From JAAYJM01 sp964498585 (GTDB lineage Bacteria; Bacteroidota; Ignavibacteria; Kapaibacteriales; UBA2268): DNA of 13,920 bases. The notes under the pieces are model-generated. The model saw only the letters and a program-made list of their open reading frames with translations, was not told the DNA's origin and did no database searches. The translations under genes were made by a program, and so were the position numbers. Shown one piece after another: positions 1 through 7,663 of the stretch. Position 1 is the first letter of the stretch, and every line of letters begins with the position of its first letter. The stretch covers positions 1-13,920 of the forward strand of contig CAZCHH010000076.1 of NCBI GenBank assembly GCA_964498585.1, read 5' to 3'.

Positions 1-1969
1 AAAACTCCTGCTGCACTACTATTGAATACTCTCCTGCTTTCTGCCCCGCTCCAAATATTATTGAGTAATTTTTTCCAAGAACCAATGATAAGTCCGCTAG
101 ACGCTGCAATAGCTTATTATCATCAGAATTTATAAAGAATAAACTTAACTTTTTTTCTCTGTTTATTGTTTCTGGATGTGTGGTTTTGCCATATACCACG
201 CGTTCAGCAATAAGCGAACAGGTATCGCAGTCCATACGAACTGAAATAGCTGGAATTTCTTTGCAGGCATTTATAAACCGGCGTTTATAATTATTTATCG
301 TTGCGCCCATCGGCTCAGAAATTACTGACAATATTTCTAATTCATCTTTTGAGCCAGCAGCAATGAGCAAATTTCTATTATTAACCTGTGCATCTAAATT
401 AATTGTTTTGTCATTTATTGTAATTTGTGTATTTCCAACTGGCACTACTGTTGCTAAACTCGTTGAAAAATCAATTTTCACTGAATTTAAAATTGACGGA
501 ATGCTGATATTTACATATTGATTTCCGGGAAAAAGATGAACGATATCCACAAAACTGCCTTCATCTAGATAATCAACAGACAAATGCTCTTCATTTTCCT
601 CTATTACTGTAAATTTATAATCGCCGTTGCTATCATTGAAAAATGCAATAATATAGCTCTTTCCTGCTTCTACTTCATAATTTGTGCCAAAGATATATCT
701 AGCTGGTTGAGTTGATGTGAAAACAGTAATAGGAAGCATACCTGCCTGTATTAAAACAGGTGAGGATATTGAACCACTAGTAAGAGCAGTTGCAAGAACT
801 TCACCAGATGTATATCCGAGCGAACTTGATGAATTATTTCTTGCTCCAAGAGAAAATGTAAGTCCGGGCAATTTGTATGCATAATTGATTACTCTAATCA
901 CTGCTTTTCCCGTTAAATCTTCATATAGTTTGAATGGTTGGGCGAGAATGGTAAAGTGAGCTTTTGAAGATGCAGAATCAAAAACAAAAGCTGTATATTT
1001 TTCAAGCACTTCTAAGGAAGTTGAAACTCTGCTTTTTTCTTCGTCTGTTGAATACGTGATTAAAGTGTCGTTATACTTGGTTTCGCAGGCAGATAAATCG
1101 GAATATTCACCTATCTGATTTGCAGGAAGATTGTTCGTTACAAATTCGTCATCTTTCTTTATGGAAATAGAATTTGATGAAAAATTTACTGCTCTGATTG
1201 AGGTTACTCTTTGAGGTAATTCGTTTGCTTTGCTTAGATTTGTTGTAGTTGTATTTAATTCGTCTAATAGCCAAATTTCCTCTTTTCCTTCCTCGTTGCG
1301 TTTTAAAATCAGGCAATACTGCATTTGGTCGGCAAGATTTACGGAGAACAAGCCAAGAATGTCCTGCCCGCCAGCTCTGTTTTTCATAAGAGAAATTGGG
1401 TAAGTCCCATATTTTAGCTCCTGAACAGCACTTACTCCACGATAATTAATAGCACCGGCAAGAGTATTACCGTTGGGGCAGCCGAGCGTTAAAGTATAAG
1501 TGCTTGTTGTGTCTGGTATTGCACTAAAAACTTTAAGATAGCAAATATCTTTTTCTTTATCGAAAATTGTCATTGTTGTAAGCATAACTATTGAATCCAA
1601 GGGCTGGTAATCGGGCGCATTATCAGGAGATGGCAGCCCGACTACAGTATAATTCGTGCCTCTTGAGTATCTGAGCTTCCTTGGAGTTTTGTAATCAACA
1701 ATGTCATTTCTTTTTATATAAGCAATAGCCGAGTCCATATCTGGCTTTATTGCAGGAGAAATTTCGCCGGTGTTGGTTGCTATTGTTTTTACATTTTCGG
1801 ATAAGTAAAGTGTGCGGGTATATCCGTCAGTTGCTAAATTTAAGAAACGCACTCTTACTGATTCGGTTTGTGGCGGTGGATTTACTAAATTAGGGTTTTC
1901 TTCAGTGCAACTTGTAATGGTCAGTAATAAAACTATTATCCATATATTTGACAATTGCTTATATTTCAT
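1..1969 (-). CDS. Large exported lipoprotein, 3' end outside the window
   Basis: An open frame of 656 codons reads without a stop from ATG at 1969 to the left edge, so the C-terminus is missing. A GGAG Shine-Dalgarno six bases before the ATG supports this start. The N-terminus is a lipoprotein signal: MKYKQ, a hydrophobic stretch, then the lipobox ITSC with the acylated cysteine at residue 21, followed by a polar TEENPN linker. The product should be lipidated and held on an envelope membrane, facing outward or into the periplasm. The rest looks beta-rich and Thr/Ser-rich. Similar strands recur near residues 38 (VRVRFLNLA), 258 (IRAVNFS) and 358 (IRVINYA), resembling the start of DUF4397-type beta domains; that match is inference by eye. 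No catalytic motif is visible. It is divergent from prfA across a 113-base spacer. Function unknown; an envelope or adhesion role is a guess. Confidence 0.88.
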   Translation of the reverse strand, partial: MKYKQLSNIWIIVLLLTITSCTEENPNLVNPPPQTESVRVRFLNLATDGYTRTLYLSENVKTIATNTGEISPAIKPDMDSAIAYIKRNDIVDYKTPRKLRYSRGTNYTVVGLPSPDNAPDYQPLDSIVMLTTMTIFDKEKDICYLKVFSAIPDTTSTYTLTLGCPNGNTLAGAINYRGVSAVQELKYGTYPISLMKNRAGGQDILGLFSVNLADQMQYCLILKRNEEGKEEIWLLDELNTTTTNLSKANELPQRVTSIRAVNFSSNSISIKKDDEFVTNNLPANQIGEYSDLSACETKYNDTLITYSTDEEKSRVSTSLEVLEKYTAFVFDSASSKAHFTILAQPFKLYEDLTGKAVIRVINYAYKLPGLTFSLGARNNSSSSLGYTSGEVLATALTSGSISSPVLIQAGMLPITVFTSTQPARYIFGTNYEVEAGKSYIIAFFNDSNGDYKFTVIEENEEHLSVDYLDEGSFVDIVHLFPGNQYVNISIPSILNSVKIDFSTSLATVVPVGNTQITINDKTINLDAQVNNRNLLIAAGSKDELEILSVISEPMGATINNYKRRFINACKEIPAISVRMDCDTCSLIAERVVYGKTTHPETINREKKLSLFFINSDDNKLLQRLADLSLVLGKNYSIIFGAGQKAGEYSIVVQQEF

Positions 1970-2043
1970 TTATTTCTCCAGACATTTTTATTTGCAATTT
2001 AATTAATTTTCAAATTCATTGCTCTTATTTCTAAAATTTGAAG

Positions 2044-2051
2044 TAATTTTG
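2044..2051 (+). promoter_or_regulatory. Putative promoter core for prfA
   Basis: TAATTTTG matches the Bacteroidota-type -7 element TAnnTTTG and lies 31 bases before the prfA start codon. A TTG at 2019-2021 sits 22 bases upstream, slightly far for the -33 element. Nearly the same core, GTAATTTTG then A or T then ATATTA, recurs before lepA at 3673. The assignment rests on motif and position only. Confidence 0.5.
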
Positions 2052-2082
2052 TATATTATTTTTTTAAAATTTAAAAAGAAGT

Positions 2083-3168
2083 ATGAAAGAAAAATTAGAA
2101 TCAATATTAGAGCGATATAATTCATTAAATGAACAACTCAATAACTTAAATATAGTTGATGACGTAAAATTATATAAAAATATTTCAAAAGAAAAGAAAA
2201 TGCTAAGTCCGATTATTGATGTGTCGAAAAGATACCTCAAAGTAGTATCGGAATTAGAAGCAAATAAAGAACTTATAAATTCACCCGGCACTGATAACGA
2301 AATAAAGGACCTTGCATACCTTGATAATGACGTTTTGAACGAGGAGCTTGAAAAATTAGAAGATGAGTTGAAAATATTGCTTATTCCCAAAGACCCCAAT
2401 GATTTTAAAAACTGTATCTTTGAAATTAGAGCTGGAACTGGAGGCGACGAAGCGGGTATTTTTGCAGGTGATTTGTTCCGTATGTACCAAAGATATGCTG
2501 AACGAGTGGGATTCAAGTTCGAAGTTATTGATTTTAATGAAAGTGAACGCGGCGGCTTCAAGGAAATGGTATTTTCTATTTCCGGTGAAGATGTTTACGG
2601 AAAAATGAAATATGAAAGTGGCGTTCATCGCGTCCAGCGCGTCCCGGATACTGAAGCAAGTGGTAGAATTCATACTTCTGCTGCAACTGTTGCAGTGCTT
2701 CCTGAAGCTGAAGATGTGGATATTGACATTAAAGAAGAAGATTTACGAATTGATATATTTCGCTCGGGTGGAAAAGGCGGACAGAACGTTAACAAAGTGG
2801 AAACGGCAGTTCGGCTTGTTCACATTCCAAGTGGGATTGTTGTAAGCTGCCAGGATGAACGTTCCCAGCTAAAAAACAGAGAAAAAGCAATGAAGGTGCT
2901 TCGTTCTCGCTTATATGAAATGGAACTCAAAAAGCAGCAGGACGAAATTTCTTCTACTCGCAAATCTATGGTAAAATCGGGGGACCGCTCTGAAAAAATC
3001 CGCACTTACAACTGGCCCCAAAACCGCGTTACCGACCATCGCCTTGAAGGCGAAGGGAAAAATTATCCTCTGCGCGAAGTGATTGAAGGTTTTCTTGACA
3101 CAATTATTGAGAATTTGCAAATCGCAGAACGCTCCGAACTTCTTAATCAAGGACTTACTGGGGAATAA
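2083..3168 (+). CDS. prfA: Peptide chain release factor 1 (RF1)
   Basis: RF1 reads UAA and UAG stop codons in the ribosomal A site and triggers hydrolysis of the finished peptide. The 361 residues match the usual length of about 360. The codon-reading tripeptide is PDT at 188-190, in VQRVPDTEASGR. This is the PxT signature of RF1, where RF2 has SPF. The catalytic GGQ is at 232-234 within RSGGKGGQNVNKVETAVR, and its Gln is normally methylated by PrmC. The N-terminal coiled domain covers roughly residues 1-105. The C-terminal TYNWPQNRVTDHR segment is typical of the family. The GGKGGQNVNKVE variant recalls Chlorobi-type RF1 proteins. The start has only a weak AGAAG ahead of it, but the N-terminus aligns well with the family. 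It is divergent from the lipoprotein gene and stands apart from lepA by 537 bases. Confidence 0.97.
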   Translation: MKEKLESILERYNSLNEQLNNLNIVDDVKLYKNISKEKKMLSPIIDVSKRYLKVVSELEANKELINSPGTDNEIKDLAYLDNDVLNEELEKLEDELKILLIPKDPNDFKNCIFEIRAGTGGDEAGIFAGDLFRMYQRYAERVGFKFEVIDFNESERGGFKEMVFSISGEDVYGKMKYESGVHRVQRVPDTEASGRIHTSAATVAVLPEAEDVDIDIKEEDLRIDIFRSGGKGGQNVNKVETAVRLVHIPSGIVVSCQDERSQLKNREKAMKVLRSRLYEMELKKQQDEISSTRKSMVKSGDRSEKIRTYNWPQNRVTDHRLEGEGKNYPLREVIEGFLDTIIENLQIAERSELLNQGLTGE

Positions 3169-3190
3169 AGGTTTTCAAAAATGGATTATA

Positions 3191-3224
3191 AGATGGACTC
3201 CACTTGGGAAAGTGGAGTCCATCT
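3191..3224. terminator. Perfect 15-bp hairpin after prfA
   Basis: Arms AGATGGACTCCACTT (3191-3205) and AAGTGGAGTCCATCT (3210-3224) pair perfectly around a 4-base GGGA loop, 22 bases after the prfA stop. The position fits a terminator, but no T-run follows (the next bases are GTAGGAAAAATAG). It is therefore either an atypical terminator, an mRNA 3'-end stabiliser, or one unit of the palindrome cluster that follows. Confidence 0.6.
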
Positions 3225-3236
3225 GTAGGAAAAATA

Positions 3237-3370
3237 GCAACGAAGTTGCGTTATCGTTATAGAAACAAAACACACAAACGGAAAACATCTCGTAGAGATG
3301 ATATCGCAGCTACGCTGTTCTTTCTTTCTTTTGTTTTTTCATTGCAATTAAGATAACACATCTGCGATGT
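3237..3370. repeat. Cluster of four mini-palindromes with 3-base loops
   Basis: Four short perfect hairpins sit in 134 bases: GCAAC-GAA-GTTGC (3237-3249), CATCTC-GTA-GAGATG (3286-3300), CAGC-TAC-GCTG (3307-3317) and ACATC-TGC-GATGT (3358-3370). All have loops of exactly three bases. Between them lie AT-rich linkers and a CT-rich run (3318-3338). No gene is supported here. The pattern resembles interspersed intergenic palindromes of this bacterial group, but only the palindromes themselves are seen. Confidence 0.6.
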
Positions 3371-3410
3371 TTTTTCTTTACTTTTCTTTTCAAAATGCAA
3401 TTTATTAAGA

Positions 3411-3578
3411 AAAAGATAAGAAAGCGTCATCAAAAGATAAGGAAACGTTATCAAGAGATAAGGAAACATCATCAAAAGAACAGGAAACTTCATCAAAAGA
3501 ACAGAAAACTTCATCAAAAGAACAGAAAACGTCATCAAAAGAACAGGAAACTCCATCAAAAGAACAGAAAACGTTATC
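3411..3578. repeat. Tandem array, eight 21-bp units
   Basis: Eight contiguous 21-base units start at 3411, 3432, 3453, 3474, 3495, 3516, 3537 and 3558. The common form is AAAAGAACAG followed by AAAACGTCATC. Units 1-3 carry GATAAG where units 4-8 carry GAACAG, so the array probably grew by duplication in at least two stages. Because 21 is a multiple of three, several frames stay open across it. One (from ATG 3395) reads as repeated RKxHQKN, another as KEQKTSS, and the minus strand as FSVLLMK. None has a supported start or a family match, so I treat it as non-coding. A-runs of 3-4 bases begin near positions 1 and 11 of each unit, close to helical phase. It ends 95 bases before the lepA promoter core. 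Confidence 0.85.
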
Positions 3579-3673
3579 AAAATGCTTTGCTTAAGTTTTC
3601 TGTTGAGTTTTTATAATTCAGATGAATAAATTAAATTTCAAAATGAAGTATATAAAAATTAAGGATTTTTTCG

Positions 3674-3681
3674 TAATTTTG
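3674..3681 (+). promoter_or_regulatory. Putative promoter core for lepA-lepB
   Basis: TAATTTTG lies 24 bases before the lepA ATG and repeats the prfA element, including flanking bases (GTAATTTTGAATATTAT here, GTAATTTTGTATATTAT there). No convincing -33 TTTG is present. This is a motif-based call. Confidence 0.5.
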
Positions 3682-3705
3682 AATATTATAAAATAGAAAA
3701 TACAA

Positions 3706-5511
3706 ATGAATAATATAAGAAACTTTAGCATTATTGCTCATATAGACCACGGCAAATCAACACTAGCCGATAGATTACTCGAAAAGACTGGACGTGTTAC
3801 GTTGCGGGAGATGATTACGAATCAAATTTTAGACAATAATCCATTAGAGCAGGAGCGTGGTATTACAATTAAACTCCACGCAATCCAGATGAATTATACA
3901 GCAAAAGATGGTAACGAATATATTTTAAATTTAATTGATACTCCTGGACATGTTGATTTTTCTTACGAGGTTTCCCGCTCTCTTGCTGCCTGCGAAGGCG
4001 CTTTACTAATTGTTGACGCAACTCAGGGCGTAGAAGCACAAACAATTAGCAATCTTTATATGGCTATCGATTCAAATCTCGAAATTATTCCAATTTTAAA
4101 TAAAATTGACCTTCCGAGCGCTGCAACAACAATCGAAACTGTTAAGCAACAGATAATAGACTTAATTGGTTGTCCGGAAAGCGATATTCTGATGTGTTCT
4201 GCAAAACAAGGTATTGGAATTGAAGAAATATTGGAAGAGATAGTGCATAAAGTCCCACCACCCAAGGGCGACCCAAATGCTCCATTGCGTGCTTTGATTT
4301 ATGATTCAATTTTCGATTCTTATCGTGGAGTGATTGTAAATGTGCGTGTTTTCGAGGGAGTTTTAAAAGAAAAGGATAAAATTTATTTCCATGCAACAGA
4401 GCAAACTTATGACGTTGAAGAAGTAGGCATAATGCATATGAAACGTTTCCGAACCGGCGAGCTTTCTGCAGGGAATGTGGGCTATTTTACTGCAAGTATT
4501 CGCAATTTGCAAGACACAAAAGTCGGCGATACTATTACTAATTTTAATCGTCCCTGCGAAAAGGCAATTGAAGGTTTCAAAATAGTCAAACCAATGGTTT
4601 TCAGTGGAATTTATCCATCTGATGCTTCAGATTTTGAAGATTTACGCGAATCGCTTGCTAAGTTGGTGCTTAATGATTCTGCTATTACTTATGAACCTGA
4701 AAGTTCCAATGCTCTTGGTTTTGGTTTCCGCTGTGGCTTTCTCGGTCTTCTTCACCTTGAAATTGTGCAGGAGCGTCTTGAACGCGAATTTGACCAAAAT
4801 ATTGTTACTACTGTTCCTAATGTTAGATATAGAATAATCAAGACAAATTTCGAAGAATTATTTATTGATAATCCAGCACAGCTTCCGCCACGTGGAAATA
4901 TTTCTGAAATACAGGAACCATTTATAAAAGCACAAATCATAACTCCAGATGAATATCTCGGCAGCATATTGAAGCTATGTATGGATAGACGTGGAATTTT
5001 AAAGAATACTACTTATCTTTCTGCTGAAAGAGTTGATGTGGAATTTGAGCTACCTCTCTCTGAAGTAGTTTTCGATTTCTATGATAAATTAAAATCAATT
5101 TCCCGTGGCTATGCTTCGCTTGATTATGAATTTCTTGAGTATAGGGCAGAAGATTTAGTGAAATTAGATATTTTATTAAATGGCGAGCCGGTAGATGCTC
5201 TTTCGACAATCGTTCATAATTCAAAATCTGCTGATTGGGGAAGAAAACTTTGCTCTAAACTAAAAGAACTTATTCCACGTCAAATGTTTGAAGTAGCAAT
5301 ACAAGCTGCCATCGGAGCAAAAATTATTTCTCGGACTAATGTTCAGGCACTCAGGAAAAATGTGCTTGCAAAGTGCTATGGCGGCGATATTTCAAGGAAA
5401 AGAAAACTTCTCGAGAAACAAAAAGAGGGAAAAAAACGTATGAAGCAAATAGGCAAGATAGAAATTCCACAAGAAGCATTTCTTGCAGTTTTAAGTATTG
5501 ATAATAATTAA
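3706..5511 (+). CDS. lepA: Elongation factor 4 (LepA), ribosome-associated GTPase
   Basis: EF4 is a translational GTPase that acts on the 70S ribosome; back-translocation and a role in ribosome assembly or initiation have both been proposed. The 601 residues match full length. G motifs are visible in order: AHIDHGKS (11-18), the RGIT switch, DTPGH (78-82), NKID (132-135) and CSAK near 165. EF-G-like domains follow. The C-terminal domain unique to LepA is intact, with SADWGRKLCSKL, VLAKCYGGDISRKRKLLEKQ and the basic KKRMKQIGKIEIPQEAFLAVL tail. No strong Shine-Dalgarno precedes the ATG, but the start aligns with the family's short N-terminus. It lies 11 bases upstream of lepB, the classic lepA-lepB pairing, so co-transcription is likely. 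Confidence 0.98.
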   Translation: MNNIRNFSIIAHIDHGKSTLADRLLEKTGRVTLREMITNQILDNNPLEQERGITIKLHAIQMNYTAKDGNEYILNLIDTPGHVDFSYEVSRSLAACEGALLIVDATQGVEAQTISNLYMAIDSNLEIIPILNKIDLPSAATTIETVKQQIIDLIGCPESDILMCSAKQGIGIEEILEEIVHKVPPPKGDPNAPLRALIYDSIFDSYRGVIVNVRVFEGVLKEKDKIYFHATEQTYDVEEVGIMHMKRFRTGELSAGNVGYFTASIRNLQDTKVGDTITNFNRPCEKAIEGFKIVKPMVFSGIYPSDASDFEDLRESLAKLVLNDSAITYEPESSNALGFGFRCGFLGLLHLEIVQERLEREFDQNIVTTVPNVRYRIIKTNFEELFIDNPAQLPPRGNISEIQEPFIKAQIITPDEYLGSILKLCMDRRGILKNTTYLSAERVDVEFELPLSEVVFDFYDKLKSISRGYASLDYEFLEYRAEDLVKLDILLNGEPVDALSTIVHNSKSADWGRKLCSKLKELIPRQMFEVAIQAAIGAKIISRTNVQALRKNVLAKCYGGDISRKRKLLEKQKEGKKRMKQIGKIEIPQEAFLAVLSIDNN

Positions 5512-5522
5512 TCTTTGTAGTT

Positions 5523-6500
5523 ATGAAAAATATTAAGAATAAAAAAGAACCAGCAACATCAGTTAGCAAATCAGCAGCTGAAATGAATTTCTTTCAGAAA
5601 TCTTTCAAATGGTATAAAGAAAGAAGAGCAAAAAGAAAGGCAAAACAAAAAGAAATGACTTTTCAGGAAACTGTTATTTCCTGGGTGAAAACAATAGTTG
5701 GTGCTTTTATTATAGTGATGATAATTAATGGTATTGCAATTGCTTCATTCGTAGTTCCAACTGGTTCAATGGAAAATACAGTTATGACTGGCGATTTCCT
5801 CTTTGTAAATAAATTTGTTTACGGCCCAACAACGCCACAGGTAATTCCATTTTTTAATATACCGCTGCCATACTACAAATTTCCCGGTATTAAAGAGCCG
5901 AAGCGCGGTGATGTTATCGTCTTTGTTTATCCCGGCGATAGAGATGAGATTGAAGCAAAGGAATTTCAATATTATTTGAAACGCTGCGTTGCGATTGCCG
6001 GAGATAGTATTTATTTAAAAGACAAAAACTTATATGTAAATAATCATTTGGTTCCACTGGCAGAAAACGGTAAATATTTGATAGAACACAACAATCAGCC
6101 GGCGACTTTTCCTTTCGGCAAAGGATTTACTTTCGATAATTATGGCCCAATTCGTGTTCCTAAAAAAGGTGATGTGATTCCACTTAACATTACAAATTTT
6201 TATGAATGGAATATCTTAATTCAACGTGAAGGACATCAGATTGAGAAAAATGGTGATATGATAATTATTGACGGGAAAACTGCAAATTCCTATACTATTG
6301 AACGCGATTATTGCTTCGGCCTTGGAGACAACCGCGATAATAGCTTAGATAGCCGTGCATGGGGATTTATTCCAGTAGAAAATGTTGTTGGTACTCCAAT
6401 GATTGTTTACTGGTCTTGGGATACAAACCTGCCAATATCTGATTTAATTAAAAAAATTACTTCAGTTCGATGGTCAAGAATTGGTAATTTGATTAATTAA
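5523..6500 (+). CDS. lepB: Signal peptidase I
   Basis: This membrane serine protease removes signal peptides from exported proteins on the periplasmic face. The 325 residues begin with a very basic cytoplasmic region (KWYKERRAKRKAKQK, about 30-44). One membrane span follows at about 52-76. The box B motif VVPTGSMENT then places the catalytic Ser at 82. The catalytic general base is Lys153 in YLKRCVAIAGD. Box E, GDNRDNSLDSRAWG, starts at 268. The insert between these boxes is moderately long, as is common in this phylum. All key residues are present. It follows lepA after 11 bases with no clear Shine-Dalgarno of its own and ends 33 bases before an intrinsic terminator, so lepA-lepB probably form one unit. 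Confidence 0.97.
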   Translation: MKNIKNKKEPATSVSKSAAEMNFFQKSFKWYKERRAKRKAKQKEMTFQETVISWVKTIVGAFIIVMIINGIAIASFVVPTGSMENTVMTGDFLFVNKFVYGPTTPQVIPFFNIPLPYYKFPGIKEPKRGDVIVFVYPGDRDEIEAKEFQYYLKRCVAIAGDSIYLKDKNLYVNNHLVPLAENGKYLIEHNNQPATFPFGKGFTFDNYGPIRVPKKGDVIPLNITNFYEWNILIQREGHQIEKNGDMIIIDGKTANSYTIERDYCFGLGDNRDNSLDSRAWGFIPVENVVGTPMIVYWSWDTNLPISDLIKKITSVRWSRIGNLIN

Positions 6501-6533
6501 GTTATAACATAAAATTTAATTGATTTATAAATT

Positions 6534-6563
6534 ATAGGTAACAGCAATGTTACCTATTTTTTT
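6534..6563 (+). terminator. Intrinsic terminator after lepB
   Basis: TAGGTAACA (6535-6543) pairs with TGTTACCTA (6548-6556) around a GCAA loop, with one further A-T pair outside, and runs straight into seven Ts (6557-6563). This is a textbook rho-independent terminator closing the lepA-lepB unit. Confidence 0.88.
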
Positions 6564-6640
6564 AAGTACAGAGAATCTCGCCTCAAAAGAAAATTAATGA
6601 GTAATAGATTTACTTTGTAAATATTAATTTCATGCTTAAT

Positions 6641-6685
6641 CAGTATAATAAATTATTCGGTTTATTTTTATACTGAATAATTTAT
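6641..6685. repeat. Interleaved inverted repeats
   Basis: Two perfect inverted pairs overlap in crossed order. CAGTATA (6641-6647) pairs with TATACTG (6669-6675). ATAAATTATTC (6648-6658) pairs with GAATAATTTAT (6675-6685). The order X-Y-X'-Y' cannot fold as one nested hairpin. It allows two alternative stems or a pseudoknot-like fold. The AT-rich sequence weakens significance. Confidence 0.4.
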
Positions 6686-6854
6686 AAGATTACTGATAGT
6701 CATCAGATGATATATTCCTTTATATTTTATTTCAAAAATTATTTTTTCCCTTTCATAATTCAATTATATTTATTAATTTAAGTTGGTAAAAATAATCAAA
6801 AAATATGAGGAAAAATAGAAAAGAAAAAGGAATATTATTTTAAAATAAAAAAAT

Positions 6855-6890
6855 CCCCTGCTCCAAATTTACGAGATAAAAAAGCAGGGG
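6855..6890. terminator. Stem-loop CCCCTGCT/AGCAGGGG with flanking A-run
   Basis: CCCCTGCT (6855-6862) pairs with AGCAGGGG (6883-6890) around a 20-base AT-rich loop. Read on the minus strand, the stem is followed by ATTTTTTTATTTTA, so it would work as a terminator against antisense transcription. Read on the plus strand, it is a 5' leader hairpin 42 bases before the ATG at 6933. The loop contains AATTTACGAG, the same ten bases that recur at 6917-6926 over the ribosome binding site. Confidence 0.45.
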
Positions 6891-6932
6891 CAAATTAATA
6901 AATTAATTTATATACTAATTTACGAGGTTTTT

Positions 6933-7598
6933 ATGAAAAAAGCAACTATAATTTTCGCGGCATTCTCTATAATATTTATGGCTAATATGAAAATGGAAGC
7001 ACAATGCCCGGACGGGTGGACTGGACCAGTTGTTGCTGATATTTCTTTATATTGTGATTGGACTTATGAGTATTGTTATTAATATGACCCAATGAATTTA
7101 AGTTATTTAATTACTATAACCGGCCAATATTTTACAAAAGAAGAACCATGTTGGTACTATGGATAAGACGACCGTCAATGGGGAAGTAAATGGAGAGATA
7201 TAAGGAAAGAACTAAGAGATTCAATGATATGTAGAATTGTAAAGGAACTAACAACGAATGTTTGGACCGAAGAAAGTATTCCACAATGCCCTTCTAATTT
7301 CTTTTTTTGGTTTATTAATACACCCGCTTGTTACCTTGCTGGGTATTATGGAGACAAGCATAAAAATGACCCATGTCCTGAAAAAAAGCCAAGAGATTGT
7401 GATACAGCACGCGTAGTTATATGTTGGGATTACGTTTATGATAAAGAAAAAAATATTGAAGGTGACGAGAATGGAAATCCAATAATTAAACATTATATAA
7501 CAAGATATTGGTACCCTGCAATAACGCCTGAAGGAGAAAAGTATGAGTGCCCCAGAGCTTACGGTACTGAAAATCCTTGTTATGATAATTGTTATTAA
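6933..7598 (+). pseudogene. Secreted cysteine-rich protein gene with two in-frame TAA codons
   Basis: One continuous frame of 222 codons runs from ATG 6933 (strong GAGG site) to TAA 7596-7598. It is broken only by TAA at 7080-7082 (codon 50) and TAA at 7164-7166 (codon 78), with no frameshift. The first part has a clear Sec signal peptide (MKKATIIFAAFSIIFMANM, then MEAQ) followed by CPDGWTGP and a Tyr/Cys-rich segment ending YEYCY. The middle part reads YDPMNLSYLITITGQYF. The last part is 144 codons rich in Cys, Trp and Tyr and ends NPCYDNCY, echoing the segment before the first stop. Protein-like composition continues across both stops, so this was one gene. An internal ATG at 7224 could give a 124-residue fragment but would lack the signal peptide. 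Options are a decaying gene, a sequencing error or (unlikely) readthrough. I do not recognise the family. The T9SS propeller gene follows 65 bases later. Confidence 0.72.
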
Positions 7599-7663
7599 TT
7601 GCATTGAAAAGATATTAGTGTTAGTAATTACTGCATATTCGTCTAAATTATTAGGAGTAAAAT

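Larger units (their letters stand above)
6564..6932. other. Gene-free AT-rich leader region
   Basis: No coding frame longer than a few codons is credible here. The stretch is very AT-rich and should hold the promoter for the 6933 reading frame, although I could not fix one. It contains interleaved inverted repeats at 6641-6685 and an 8-bp stem at 6855-6890, both listed separately. A good ribosome binding site, GAGG at 6924-6927, sits five bases before the ATG at 6933. Confidence 0.6.

Noticed and set aside
2064..2561. Reverse-strand ORF of 165 residues opposite prfA
   Set aside because: It overlaps a certain gene, has low-complexity Ser/Phe/Leu composition and no ribosome site.
3411..3578. 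CRISPR array
   Set aside because: Units are contiguous with no unique spacers, and no cas genes are present.
3257..3580. Reverse 107-residue hydrophobic repeat ORF (FSVLLMK-like)
   Set aside because: It is the antisense reading of the same array running into the palindrome cluster. No start signal and no family resemblance.
3395..3616. Forward 73-residue basic repeat ORF over the tandem array
   Set aside because: It is produced by the 21-bp repeat period being a multiple of three. No ribosome site, extreme Lys/Arg/His/Gln bias, and other frames are equally open.
6933..7598. Programmed stop readthrough, or TAA reassigned to an amino acid
   Set aside because: TAA is the normal stop of prfA, lepA, lepB and the propeller gene, RF1 is intact, and no recoding element is evident, so pseudogene or error is simpler. 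It is kept as a check in the findings.
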